Positions 1 to 13,700 of a stretch of 64,000 nt of DNA are shown here, piece by piece. Source of the stretch: Caenorhabditis remanei (Eukaryota > Nematoda > Chromadorea > Rhabditida > Rhabditidae); assembly GCF_010183535.1 (NCBI RefSeq), contig NC_071328.1:5828001-5892000 (forward strand). Reading direction: 5' to 3'. Below the pieces are notes generated by a model. That model was not told the origin of the DNA, made no database searches, and saw only the letters and a program-made list of their open reading frames with translations. Positions within the stretch are counted from its first letter, which is position 1. Every line of letters starts with the position of its first letter. The translations under genes and the position numbers were made by a program.

Positions 1-194
1 CAAGATACACACTTCCAAATTTTCCCTTTCCGAGAGGTCTTCCAATTTCGAAGTCTTTGATGGATAATTTTCTGAAAATCAAGAAATAAGCTTTCTTGAA
101 TCGAAAACAATCACTATACTCACCCTCCCTTCATCGGATTGTTTTTCGATTTTTTCTCATCGTGATCGTGGATTACTTCTGGTTTATTTTCCAT
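1..194 (-). CDS. air-2: Aurora B kinase, 5' end only
   Basis: This is the N-terminus of a Ser/Thr kinase that runs off the left edge. Exon 1 is 194-124, starting MENKP. Exon 2 begins at 71 after a TTTTCAG acceptor and continues past base 1. The joined reading passes through [17 protein letters not shown] and then FGSVYL, which contains the glycine-rich ATP loop GxGxFGxV. The exons join in phase 2 without a stop. From family knowledge, Aurora B is the chromosomal passenger kinase acting in chromosome segregation and cytokinesis. The MENKP start and the loop sequence match C. elegans AIR-2 as I remember it. Only about 47 residues are visible, so no other catalytic motif can be checked. It is divergent from the GPN2 gene at 590. 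Confidence 0.9.
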
Positions 195-589
195 GCTTCT
201 TATCTACGGAATTTGTTCCTTTATATATTGGAAACGTTTTTTAGAAAAATTAATTAGAAATACTATAAAAATAGAGCGGAACGGGCGAAGATGAGGCCGA
301 GGCGTGAAAAAGGCGGCAAAATAAAATTTGAATTCGCTCCTTTGTCCGCAATGCGTCGTAAAGTCCGGTGTCAATGCGGACTTGGCATCGGGCCAAAATT
401 CATTTATTTTAATTTTATCAGGCTCGTTTTTTCAGTAACTGATATATTTAACTTAAAGCAAAATGAAGAAAAAGGAAAAAGTATTGAAAATTATAAATAT
501 TTGTATTTTATTTTAAGACAACCTGTATCTGCTCTCTACCAAAGTTTTTGAATCAAGTTTTTATAAACATGGGATGAATTTTCAGACAA
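195..589. other. Divergent intergenic region between air-2 and GPN2 genes
   Basis: No convincing gene is seen. The plus-strand frame at 291-551 has no splice or homology support. A TTTTCAG acceptor lies at 579-585, five bases before the GPN2 start, and is a likely trans-splice or 5' UTR splice site. Both promoters must lie in this stretch. Confidence 0.6.
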
Positions 590-1643
590 ATGTACGGAGT
601 CCTTGTTATCGGAGCTCCTGGAGCTGGTAAATCAACATTCTGCGCAGGTTTGACTGATATTTTCACACAAACCGGGCGGCCCTTTGTCACGATTAACCTA
701 GATCCGGCAAACGATACAATGGCGTATGCACCAGATGTGAATATCTCAGTGAGTTGTAAGGAAGCAGATTGGAAGATAAAATAAAAGCCTGAAATTTCAG
801 GAGTTGATCACTGTAACAGATGTAATGGATCGACTGGGTCTCGGGCCGAATGGAGCTCTGAAATACTGTATTGAGACACTCGGAACGAATAGCGATTGGC
901 TTCTTCAAGTAATTTTTGATGAGACCCTTACATTAAAAAAACTTATTTTTCTAGAAAATCGAAGCAAACCGCAAGAAATATATGATCATCGACTGTCCTG
1001 GTCAATTGGAACTTTATAAAAGTGAAGGAGAATTGTGGAAAGTGATCAGACATTTGGAGAAAGCTGGAGTTCGTCTATGCGCTCTCCATTTAGCTGATTC
1101 GTTGTATTGCAGTGATCCGTCAAAGTTTATTTCTGTCGCACTTTCAACATTAGGTAAGTTGCAAAATTCGGTTTTTTTCAGGATTGCTAATCATTACTTC
1201 AAATTGCACAAATAAATCAAAAGTACCAACGACGGTAACTTTCGAATTAGTCGTGCAACAGAAAAAATATCAAACATTCCATTCAAAAAGTATATTTTTC
1301 AGCAACAATGGTGACAATGGAAATGCCACAAGTGAATTGCCTATCGAAAGCAGATATTTTCTCACCCGAAGGTACCTACGATCTCGATTTCTTCTCATAT
1401 TTACCCGATGTCAATCGCCTTCTGGATCTTCTGAATGAAGTTCCCGGGTTGGAGAAATATCGAAAGTTGAATGAAGCAATTTGTGGAGTTATCACTGATT
1501 TCGATCTTGTTTCATTCGTTCCGCTGGCAGTTGAGAATAAGGAATCAATGATGAAAGTGATTCAAATGGTCGATACAGCGAATGGATTCTCTTTAACTGA
1601 ACAAGGAGATATTCGAGAACTGATTCTTAATTCGAAGTCGTGA
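590..1643 (+). CDS. GPN-loop GTPase 2 (GPN2) homologue
   Basis: Exons 590-748, 801-908, 955-1153 and 1303-1643 give 268 aa, the normal length of the family. The P-loop GAPGAGKS lies at residues 8-15, the diagnostic GPN loop LGPNG at 67-71, and the G3 motif DCPGQ at 102-106. The segments [14 protein letters not shown] and LVSFVPL are typical of GPN2 rather than GPN1 or GPN3. From family knowledge, GPN proteins are dimeric GTPases needed for assembly and nuclear import of RNA polymerase II. The start is fixed by a TTTTCAG acceptor immediately upstream. The gene converges on the giant gene, whose stop codon is only about 120 bases away. GPN2 is very likely; its exact C. elegans gene name is not asserted. 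Confidence 0.92.
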
Positions 1644-1764
1644 TTTTTCTTTTAATTTCGTTGTTACTTTGTTGTTATTATTGTTTGTATCCACCGGTTC
1701 GCAATTCATGTTCTCATTTTTTCAAATTAAACATTTATTATGAAGGAAAAGAAAGTAGGTAACA

Positions 1765-4700
1765 TTATTCTTCATCGGGAATCGCTTCTTCACTCTTTCC
1801 ACTTGACCTCAAATTCGAATCTTTGTGATATTTCTGCATCTCGCCGCCTCCTCTGGTGCTACCAACTGAAAAAAGAAGCAATTACATGAATTTAGAAGCG
1901 GATAGACTTACCTAAAGGTTCCGCCTTTCTCGATGATCTTGTCTTTCTGTTTGACCGTTTTTGCTCGTATTGGCTTTTGCGCTAAAATAAGAGAATTAGT
2001 TTTGAAAAAGAGGGATATGTCAATAATTCTATGACGTAAAGTAGAATTCGGCTTCTTTGCGCGATTAGTGTTTTGGATAACACGAATGTCTATGAAACAA
2101 AGGAAAAGGGTTCGACCCCCCCCCCCCCCCCCATCGAGTGAAAACTCACATGCTCCCTATCAACAGTCTCCGTCTCCGTTGTCCTTCTTCTCGGTTTCAG
2201 CAAGTTTCCCAGGTCCAAATTCGATTCTTCTGAAGAAAAAAAGGATTTTTCTTCAACTTTTCTCCGTCAACTCACCATCTCCAGTCTTCTCATCCACTAA
2301 TTTCCGATTTCCCTGTCCATCAAGAACATAAGTTCGTTTGACACGTGGCTTCACATCATACTCGTATCCATCGTCATCCTTTACATCATTTCTTTTGCCA
2401 TTGGATTCATCATCATCTTGAAACTCATCGGGAACCGATAGATGCCCTCCTTTAAAAAATCCTCGTTGACTAGAAACCAGTTTTGTTTTCTTACCAGGAG
2501 GTGGTTTCACGTGGCCATCCGATTTCATTGGAGGGGTTCGAGCATCGGCATCTCCTCCTTCGGTTCTGATCAATTGTCTTTTTCCATCCGGTCCGATTTT
2601 ATAGAATCTCTTCTTCTTCTTCTTCATATGGGTCATCTCTCCATCATTCAGTGGTTCCGGACTGAAAGTGTTCTTGTTCTGGCCAAGGAGTCCGTGACTC
2701 GCGGACATTCTAGGAGAGCTGTCTCCTTCCTCCTCTCGAATCAATTCTCTCTTTCCATTTGGACCAATCTTGTAGAATCTTCTTTTCTTTTTCTTCATCA
2801 CAGACTCTTCCATTCCGTTGTCAGGGTGATCATTCTCAGACTCATCTCCACCTCCTTCCGATCGAATCAGTTGCCGTTTTCCATTTGGTCCAATTTTGTA
2901 GAACCTCCTCTTCTTCTTCATATGGATCTCCTCTCCATCTTCGGGTTTGTCCATTCCAGCTTCAGAATCAGAATTCTTACGAGTCTTCTTCGCAACCTTT
3001 ACATGTTCTCCATCTGATCCAGTTGGTTGATCATCAGGTCCATCTCCATCTTCAGTTCTCACGAGTTCCCGTTTGCCATCAGGTCCAATTCTGTAGAATC
3101 TCTTCTTTTTCTTCATAACCTTCACATCTTCTCCAGAGTTGTCTCCAGATGGTTCGTCTGAAATAAAGCAGTTGGTTCATTTCTACTGCTCAAAATTAGA
3201 CTCACCTTCTCCCTCTGTTCTCACAAGCTCTCGTTTTCCATCAGGTCCAATCTTGTAGAATCTCTTCCTTTTCTTCATCTGAATCTCTTCACCAGATTGG
3301 TCATCGGGTTGGTCACTCTGAGGTTGGGAGCTCTTCCGAATCTTTTTTCCAACCTTCACATCTTCTCCATCAGCTTCAGTTGGTTCATTTTCAGAGTCAT
3401 CTCCACCTTCAGTTCTCACGAGTTCTCTCTTCCCGTCTGGTCCAATTCTGTAGAATCTTTTTCTCTTCTTCATAATCTTAACAGCTTCTCCTGATTCATC
3501 TTCAGTCGGTTGATCTGAAACAAAAACAAGGTTTTAGATTAAGTGACCCAATTGACTACAGTAAACTCACCACGGTGTGGTTTGGAGAATCCCATCTTGC
3601 CAGTCTTCACAACTTCTCCTTCACCTTCCGGGACATCTTCACCTTCCGTTCCGATCAATTGTCTCTTTCCATCAGGTCCAATCTTGTAGAATCTCTTCCT
3701 CTTCTTTACCTGAATCTCCTCTCCAGATTGGTCATCGGGCAGATCACTTTGTGGATTTGAGCTCTTCCGAATCTTTTTGGAAACTTTCACATCTTCTCCA
3801 GACTCGTCCTCGGGTAAATCGTGTGCTATCTTTCTCTTCGGTTCATCCTCTTCTTGATCAACAAGTTCTCTCTTTCCATCAGGTCCGACTCGATAAACCT
3901 TCTTCTTCCGAATCTTCACAACTTCTCCATCTTCATCAACAGCCGGTCCATCTCCCTCAGTTCGAATCAACTCCCGTTTTCCATCTGGCCCAACTCGATA
4001 GAACTTCTTTCGCTTCAACAGCTTTATTTCCTCATCTTCATCTGCATCTGCCCCCGGTTGATCAACAAGTTTTCGTTGTCCATTTGGTCCGATTCGGTAG
4101 ACTTTTTTCTTGGAGACCTTCACGATTTCCTGATCTTCATCATCATCTGGAATTTCTTCCTCATCTGGTCCTATCTTGTACATTTTTCTCTTCTTGAGAA
4201 GTTTGATCTCTTCACTCTCATCGTTACCATCATCAGGTTGCGATCCCTTCCGTCCAAACTTCACAACCTTCTTCTTGGTTACCACCACATTCTCCCCAGG
4301 TGCAGGCTTCTGATCCTTTCCAATTCTATACAACTTCTTAATGATAACATCTTCATCCAAACCACCTGGCTTCGAGCTTTTCCTTCCGATCTCCTCACTC
4401 TCTTCCTCATATTCTGGACGTCTTCTTCTTCTCCTTCCACCATCTTCTTCCTCTTCCAATGCCCTCGGTCTCTCCTCATCCTTTCTTCTCCGCCTTCTTC
4501 TCTCCACGTCATCTTCCTCAGATCCTCCGATTTTATAGTATTCCGAGTTCTTCTCACTTATCGATGGAGGTCTGGATCCCTTTCTCTCTGAGTCATGAGA
4601 ATGCGTGGTCCATCTGAATCCCTTCGGCGCCTTTCCTCTCACTGCCACTCTTCCTTCCACAAATTCCTCTTCCTCTTCACCCTCTCCTGGACGTCTTCTT

Positions 4701-7700
4701 CCTTCATCCACATTGTATTTCCTCTTCCGATTTCTCACAATAACCTTTCCATCATCCTCCACATTATCATCATCATCAAAGTTCTCCGTCTCCTCGTTTA
4801 CAATCTTCATCACCTTCAACTTCTTCACCACCGTCACCTCATGCTCCACGTCTTCTGGCGCCTCTTCTGGAATCTTCCGAATCAGAATCAATCTCTTCCG
4901 ATGACTTCTCAGTTTGACTCCCTTGAAATCATCTTCTTCACTTCCTTGAACCACTTTTCTTGTTACTTCTCGAATGTCCGGTTCCTCTCCAGAATCCGTG
5001 AACATCGGTCTCTTCCGTAACTTTCTCGGTCCCGCGTGTACTTTCACAAATCCTTCGAATTCGATGTATTCTTTGGGTTTATCCTCCTTCACGTCAACAT
5101 ATTCATCATCTTCATCATCAGGTCTCGTGTGTTTTCGAAGTGGACGACTCGACTTTTCAACCTTAACCATCGTGATGATCTCTGGATATTCTTCCTCATC
5201 ATAATAGTATTCTGGCTCAGCGGGAGTCGTTGTAGTCGTCGTTGTTGGCTTCAACTTCCGAACTTGACGAGGAATCATCACAGTCTTCCGGGTAATCTTG
5301 AAATCTGGTCCTCCAATCTCCTGAACAACCGCTTCTTCTTCAGGATATCCAGTTCCAAAGTGTTTTCGAATTCTGACTTCTCTCAACACAGCGTCTGGAT
5401 GCTTAGTGTTCTTCACCAACTTCACCACCTCTGTTGGCTCCTCCTCTTCAGGTTTCGCCTTCGTTCGGTAGGAATGTGGATGTTTCTTGGTCACAGAGAG
5501 CAGAACAACTTCCTCCTTTGGTCCAATTCTTTTCCGTGGTCTCCTCATAATCTCCTCGACGTCTTCTGAATCATCAGTCTCTGGTTCCGGCTGTGACGTC
5601 TTCATTATCATTTTCTTCACTTCAATGACTCCAGATTCATCATCTTCATCATCAGTTCCCTTCGGACGTCTTCTTCCTGGTACTTTATGAATCACTTTCT
5701 TGACGAGAATCACTCCTGCTTCTGATTCAGAATCATCATCTGGTCGTCCCTTGATCACCTTCTTTCTGATTCCAGTTGTAATTCTCACTCCGAAATTCTC
5801 ATTTCCTTCCAGATATCCTTCATCATCATCCGGTCGAAGATGCTCATGAATCTCAAACTTCTCAACAATAACTCGTTCTCCTCGAGGTGCTGGAGTAGTT
5901 GTAGTGACCGGATTGATAATGAGTTTCTTCTCCAATTTGATAGTTTTTGGAGCAGCGAGACATTCTTTAACCCATTTTTGGTACGCTTCATCATCCAAGT
6001 CATCTGTCTTCACATCAGAACATTTGAGAGATTGACGACGGGGTGGTGAAGGTGGAGTTGTGGCAGTTTCACGAGAACGACACCGTTTGATGTGCTCCTC
6101 GATCTGGAAAAATGCAGTTTGAGTTTCGAATTGAAATTGATTGAACTTTACTAACATTATTTTTCTATCTCTTTCATTAACATGCATACGGTTTCTCAAC
6201 CTTCTGTGTTAAATTTGAAGAGTTCTTGATCATACTGTCAAAAGAATTGTATTATAACGGCATGCCGTTATATTTCTCAACTTCAGAATTTCGATCAGTC
6301 ATTTCCCCCAACTAACCTCCGGATACGAAATCTTCGACAAATCGACATTGTGGCAATCGTACGAAGTTTTCCTCTCCACTTTTTTTTGAATTTCCGTTGG
6401 TTCTCTTCCCAAACACTTGACTTCATATTCAGCGTATTCTTCATCACTCATTCCATCCACATCTCGATTGTAGCATCCATCAGTTACAGGTTCATCAGTC
6501 TTATTGATCACCAGCTTTTTGATCAAAACGATTGATTTCGCAGGCGGCTGACATTCTCGTTGGTATTTGGCGTACTGAAAGAATGATATAGGTTGAATGT
6601 CTTATTAGGTAATCTTACTTCATCCTTGGAAAGATTCGTGGTATCAACAGTTCTGCAATCGAATCGGAAATGTGGATTACTCAAGCATTTCTTCTCAAAC
6701 TCTGCGTACTCCTCATCACTCATATTATCCACATCTTGATCGTAACAACTGAATTTCTCTTTTCCAGTTCGAATCTTCACTTTCTTTGTCAAAATGATAT
6801 TCTCTCCTGGACGGTATCGATCAGTGGTCACTTTCACTTTACAGTGTTTCTTGAAATCCTCGAGTTCCTCTTCACTCATCATACTCTCATCAACGATGGA
6901 GCAATCGATGCGTCGACGGATCTTAGATGGAGGAGTGGAAGCTTCTTGGGGTGGCGTGCTGAGGCATCGTTCCTTGTAGTCGGCGTACTGTAAGATAAAG
7001 GGTTACTGTAACCATAACGCGACTGCTACTGTCGAAAAGGAGATTCACAGACAGATCAGACCCCAACTTCAAGACCCTGTCTAAAGAGTGCCGACAAGCG
7101 GTAAAGAGAGACCATGAAAACTTCGCGAAGGATAGACTTCTAAATGCAGCAAACCAGAGAAAGAGTCTGAGAAAGGTCGCAAGAGACATCAATGAATATC
7201 AATCTTACATTCCATGTCTGTTATCAGGAGAGACAGGAGAAAAGCTCACTTCAAGAGAGAAAATGGAAATCGAAGTCAGACGCTTCTACTCAAACCTGTT
7301 TGCAACCAAACAGTCAAAAGCGACAACCATCATTCCTCAACAAACAAAAGCATTACCTCCATTCCTTCCAGAAGAAATCCAACACTCCCTGAACTCATTC
7401 CAAAACGGTAAAGCAGCGGGAGAAGACAAGCTATCAGCAGACTTCCTGAAAAGTTGTCACTCCTCCGTTCACAAACTTCTAGCGAACAAATTCTCACGGT
7501 ACCTTCAAGAAGGAAAAGTTCCAACAAAGTGGAAATCGTCAAAAACAACTCTAATATTCAAAAAAGGAGACAAAGAAAATCTAGAAAATTATCGTCCGAT
7601 CTGCCTGCTTCCTGTACTTTATAAAGTCTTCACGAAATGTATTCTGAATAGAATCCGGAAGTCACTGGAAGAAGCACAACCGGTCGAACAAGCAGGATTT

Positions 7701-10700
7701 AGAAGATCCTTCTCGACGATTGACCACATCCACTCAGTGCAAAGACTGCTGGAAGTCGGTCGAGAATACCAAATACCAATCACAATGGTATTTATCGACT
7801 TCAAAAAGGCATTCGACACGATCGAACCCACTGCTTTATGGGAAAGCCTGAAGACTCAAGGGATAGACTCTGGATACATAAAACTCCTAAAAGAGTGTTA
7901 CAACGATTGCTCCACCACAATCACACCTTTCTATAACCCAGTCAATATCCCCATTACCAGAGGTGTCAGACAAGGTGACCCCATTTCACCAAACCTTTTC
8001 TCTGCCTGTCTCGAATCGGCCTTCCGTCGAATGTCATGGCCACATATAAAAGAAGACAAAGATGACTACGACAACTCCCCTGGTATCAGAATTAACGGCA
8101 GAAACCTAACACACCTACGATTCGCCGACGATATCATTCTCATCTCGAAAACTCCACAAATAGCGGAAAAAATGCTACAAGAGCTGGTAAACAGTTGTGA
8201 AACAGTCGGTCTAGAAATAAACGCGAGTAAAACAAAAGTGCTGAGGAACAAATTTGCGTCAAGTCACCAAATACATATCAGAAAAAGCAACACCATGTCA
8301 GCAATTGAAGATGTTGAGGAATACGTATACTTGGGGAGACTGCTCAATACAAAAAACGATCTAGAGCCAGAAATTCACAGAAGACGACGATCGGCATGGG
8401 CTGCACTCAACAATATAAAAAACACAACAGATGCCCTGACGTGTCCGAAAATCCGAGCGCAACTTTTCGACTCCATTGTTCTCCCCGCACTGACATATGG
8501 ATCAGAAACATGGACTTTCACTAAAGCTCTATCCGAAAGAGTAAGAATAACACATGCTGCACTTGAACGTAAACTCGTCGGAATTACCCTCACGGAACAA
8601 CGAGAGAAAAACCTCCACCGAGAAGATATAAGGAAAATGTCCCAAGTGAAAGACCCTCTTGTCTTCATAACGAAACGAAAGTTAAGTTGGGCTGGCCACG
8701 TGATGAGAAGAAACGATAATCGGTGGACAACGTTACTTCAAGAATGGATACCCAGAAATGAGAAAAGGCCAGTAGGAAGACCACCAATGCGATGGGCCGA
8801 CTCCCTGAAGAAAGAAATCTCAGTGCGACAAGGAACTCAATTGATCGAACCTTGGAGCACAATCGCCAAAGATCGGAAAAAATGGATAGCTGTGATCCGC
8901 GCCCACACCAACTGAGCGAAGAACGGATCGACTAAGTAACTAAGTAAGTAAGTATAACAGGATTACTGTAGTTTGGTATCTCACCTCTTCAACACTAAGC
9001 TCTTCCACCTTCACATCATCACAATCATTCGAACTCTTGGTCGTTGTCTTCTTACACTTCTTCTTGTATTCCGCATATTCTTCTGAAGTCATTCTCTCCA
9101 CCTTCGCATTCTTACAATCATATTTTGTCCGTCTTCCACATTCCTTTTCGTATCTGATGTATTCTGAATCAGAGAGAGTGTCCACGTCAGCAGTCTCACA
9201 GTTGAATGGTTTCTTGCTGCATGCTCTTCGGAACTTTTTGAACTGAAAAACCTTTAACTCGTTTTATCTGAAGATCCAAGAAAGGGAGCTCAAAGTTTAC
9301 AATTGATAAAATATAGGAAATGAAATGTTCTATATTTTCTCAGTTGATCGTTTTTTGAAACGACTGCACACAAAGTAGATACAGACGTTCAAAGATGCAG
9401 TAAAAAGAGACGCAGGCAAGCAGTCACTCTTGCTTCTCTGCGTCTCTTTCATAGGTTTACTCACCTCTTCATCCGTCATTTTACTGACATCCGAGTTACA
9501 ATTGAATTGGAATGTCTTCCGTGGCTTTCCACATTTCTTCTTGTGTTCCGCGTACTCCTCATCACTCATATCGATCACATCTCTCTGACATTCGTCGTCT
9601 TCCTGGTTTCCAGTCGGAGGTCCATTGATTATCTTCACAGTTTTCGTCAATTCAACGTGTGGTTTTCCAGAACAATCCTTCTTGTATTGTCGATATTCCT
9701 CCTTCGTCATTCCATCCGTATTCCTATTCTGACATTCTTTGTTCGAAACAACTGTCTTTTTGACTGTAACACTTTCCGGACATCTTCGCACAAATGCAAG
9801 ATATTCCTTCTCGGAGAGATCTTCCGTGTCAACGTTGGCGCAGTTCTCATCTGAAGATTCGGGTTTTCGGCGTGGTTTGTTCTTCAGACATCTCTTTTTG
9901 TAGGCCGCGTACTGTTCAGAATTGAGCTCTTCCACCTGGATGTCGTTACAGTTATCCGATGGTTCCGAGGGTCCGTTTGGTTTCGGACGAGTCGGAGATC
10001 CACATTTTTTCTTGTAGGCGATGAACTGAATAGGATTAAATATAAATAAAGCTAAATTGATTTTCCAGATGAAATTATTCTATTTTTCATCAAATTCTAG
10101 TAAAATGTTCTCACCTCTTCCTTATCCAAATCCTCCACATTTGTATCCGAACAGTCAATTTCTCCTGGTCGAGCGGGTGGCACTCCTTCCATGTCACATT
10201 TCTTGTGGTATTCCTCTAACTCTTCTTCAGATAACTTCTCAACATCAACATCTTCACAATCTGGACTTGAATTCTTTCTTGTTGGTCGACAACGTCTTTT
10301 GTACTCTTCATACTCCTCATCACTCAACTTGGCGATCTTCACATTAGAGCAGTCATCAAGATTCTGTGGTTCCGAGCCTCCTGGTGGTCCGGATCCATCT
10401 CTTGGAGGCTTATTGATCACAACTATCTTCTTGATGGTCACGGAGTCATCTGGAGCGTGTTCACCGGATTCTGGAGATGGACGCTTTCCACATCTCTTCT
10501 TGATATCCTTGTACTCCTCGTCAGACAGATTATCGACGTCTACATCATCACAATCTGGTCTTGGAGTCTTCCTTTCTGGCTTCGACGGTCCACACTTCTT
10601 CTGATAATCCTCATATTCTGCATCTGATAGCTTGGAGACGTCAATTGAATTACAGTCATCTGAATCCTCCGACTTCACTACGACAGTCTTCTCGACGGTT

Positions 10701-13700
10701 ACAGATGGTTCCGATCCGGTATCAGGATTACCATTAATGACAACAGTCTTCTTGACAGTCACCGATTCTCCGTCAGGTGATTCTGGAGAATCTGGAGACT
10801 CAGGAGAATCAGGAGATTCAGGTTTCGGGGTCTTTCTCTCTGATCCACATCTCTTCTTATAAACCTTGTATTCGGAATCCGATAGGCTGGAGACGTCGAT
10901 TGAATCACAGTCATCTGAATCCTTTGGCTTGACAGGCTTCTTAACCGTTACAGAAGGCTCAGGATTGGTATCAGGATTTCCATTGATCACCACGGTCTTC
11001 TTGACGGTTACGGATTCTCCGTCAGGGGACTCGGGGGATTCCGGTGATTCTGGAGATTCAGGAGTTTTTCTGTCTGATCCACACCTCTTCTTATAAGCTT
11101 TGTATTCTGAATTCGAGAGGTTGGAGACATCAACGGAGTCACAGTCATCTGAATCCGGTCCTGGTCTTGATGGGTTCACAACAACTGTCTTCTCCACGGT
11201 CACATCTGGAGATCCTCTTCTCGGAGTCTCGGAGTCTCCACATTTCTTCTTATAAATCCGATATTCCTCTTCAGACAGTTCACTTGTGTCCTTCACACTA
11301 CAATCTGGAGTTCCTCGTTTCGGTTCGCAGTTCTTCTCGTAGTCGTCAAGTTCTTCAGATGACAATGTGCTCACGTCGATGTCCGAACAGTCTTCAGATC
11401 CGGAAGATCCATCAGGTTTCTTGATGACAATAGTCTTCTTGATGACGGGGGATTCTGAGGATTCTGGGGAATCTGGAGACTCATCTGGACTCAAGCATCG
11501 TTTCTTGTAGGCAAGATACTGTAAAATTATAAAAATATATCGACTGTTAGTGTTTTTTCTATTACCTCTTGTGAAGACAACTCCTCAACTTTGATATTCT
11601 TGCAACCCTTTCGACTCGGTTTTTCTGGGTAATCCGGTCCAGTTCCAGGATTTCTTCTTCCACAATTTCTCTTAAACTTCTCATACTCTTCATCCGATAA
11701 GTTGTCTACATCCACATCATCACAATCTGGGTTTGGAGACTTTCTTGTTCCACAGTCTCTCTTGTATTCCATGTACTCCTTATCACTCATTTTCTTCACA
11801 TCCACACTGGTGCAATTTTGAGAATTCGAGCCATTTGGTGGACTCATTCTTTCCTTGGATGGATCGTTTGAGCAAGACGCTTGCATCTTTTTGTATTCCT
11901 TACGGGACAGAGATTGCCAGTCGAGTTCATCGCAATACTTTTGAATGGAATCTGGAGTATGTCGGCAGCGTTCGGAGAAGGCGAGGAACTGAAAAGTAGT
12001 TTTATGGCCGAGACTATACACCATCATTATTCACTTCCTGAATACTCATTCCCTCCCAGTCCACCGAGTCACAATCAGTGTCTTCTGATTCTTCGGAAGT
12101 CGGACGTCTTCCACATTTCTTCACGTATTTCTTGTATTCCTCTTTACTCAATTCTTCCGATTTGATACCTTCGCAATCCTCATGCTCCTCTTCCACAGGA
12201 CAACGTTTCTTGTATTTGGTGAACTGAAAATTTTTACTTGAAGGCTTTTCTAATATCTGAAAACTAAGTCATACCTCCTGCTCGCTGAGCTCATCCACAT
12301 TCACATCATCACAGTCATCCTTTCCAATATTCGAGCATATCTTCTTATATTCCTTGTATTGTTCCAATGTCATTTTCTCCGTGTTTTCCTCTTTGCATTC
12401 CGGATTTTCCGATGGACGAAGACGTGGTTTGCATCTCAGTCGGTACTCATTATAGACTTTTCGAACGAGACGACGAGTTTTGAGCATTGAGCAAGCGTTG
12501 ATTGGTTCAAGACATTTTTCAGCGAAGGCTCCGTACTGGAAAGTGAGAAATTAAATCGTGTGTATAGCTTTTGTTCCCAAAAACAAACCATTCTTTCTCC
12601 CAGTTTCTCAATCGCAATATCCTTACAATCCTTCTCCAATTCACTGTCATCTCCTTCACATTTCTCCTCGTACATCTTCTGATGCTTCTTCGAAAGTGCT
12701 TCTTTCCTCTCAATTCCACAGAATAATCCACATTTTTCGACGTAATTCCGAAGTTTCTCATCACTCAGTTTGTCGACACGAACGTTGTCACAATTCTCTC
12801 CTTCGAACTTGGGTTTGCAACGTTTCTTGTAGGATTTGTACTGAAATTAGATGGTACAGTTGCTGTAGGTTACGGTAAAATTAGGGGTACTGTATCCTCT
12901 AAAGGACATCCCGGAATACTCTATCTTACAGTAACTACAAGATTATTGTAGTTTTGTGAAGGGGCTACTCCAGCTCACCTCCTCGTCACTCAAGTCATCT
13001 GGATTCACATCTTCACAGTCTGGTGAATCTCCTTCTTCTGGATTTTCTCCTGGAACACTTGAGCACCTTTTCTTGTAGGCGGAAAACTGAAATAATGCAT
13101 TCTGAATAGTTGTATGTGACTTCTGAAATCCAATACCTCCTCATCACTCAATTCATCAACGTTGACATCATCACAATCCGGCGAAGAAGAACTATCGAGA
13201 CACTCCCTCTTGTATTTCTTGTATTCACTTCTGGACATGTCATCTGGATTCTTGTCCTTACAGCTGGACGGTTTGCGAGGGCCAAGACAGTTTCGTTTGT
13301 ATTTCGAGTACTGAAATAATGTTTCGTAACGTAGCTTTTCTTCAAATTAAACCATTTTTACCTCCTTATCTGAAAGCGTGTCTGGGTCGATATCGTCACA
13401 ATCTTTCGACTTTATATTATTGGATAAGCAGTCCTTTTTATACTTTTGGTATTCTTTTGAACTCATTTCTTCAACCTTCGCATTTCTACAGTTCTCAGTG
13501 GAGTGGGGAGAATCGGAACAGTCTCGCTGGTATTTTTGGAACTGAAAAAGATAATATTAGAATCAGAAATGTTTTCCCTACTCACCTCTTCTGGACTCAG
13601 CTCTTCTGGTCGAATGGAATCACAATCCGATCGTCTTCCCTTCTTCTTCAAGCAATCAATCTTGTACTTTTCGTACTCTTCATCACTCATCTTGTCCACT

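Noticed and set aside
2442..5690. Long plus-strand frames opposite the Lys/Glu-rich exons of the giant gene
   Set aside because: They are antisense shadows of a strongly biased coding repeat (Lys/Glu codons read as Leu/Phe/Ser).
9404..9449. microRNA precursor
   Set aside because: The stem is only 12 bp with a 22-base loop and belongs to a repeat family, too short for a pre-miRNA.
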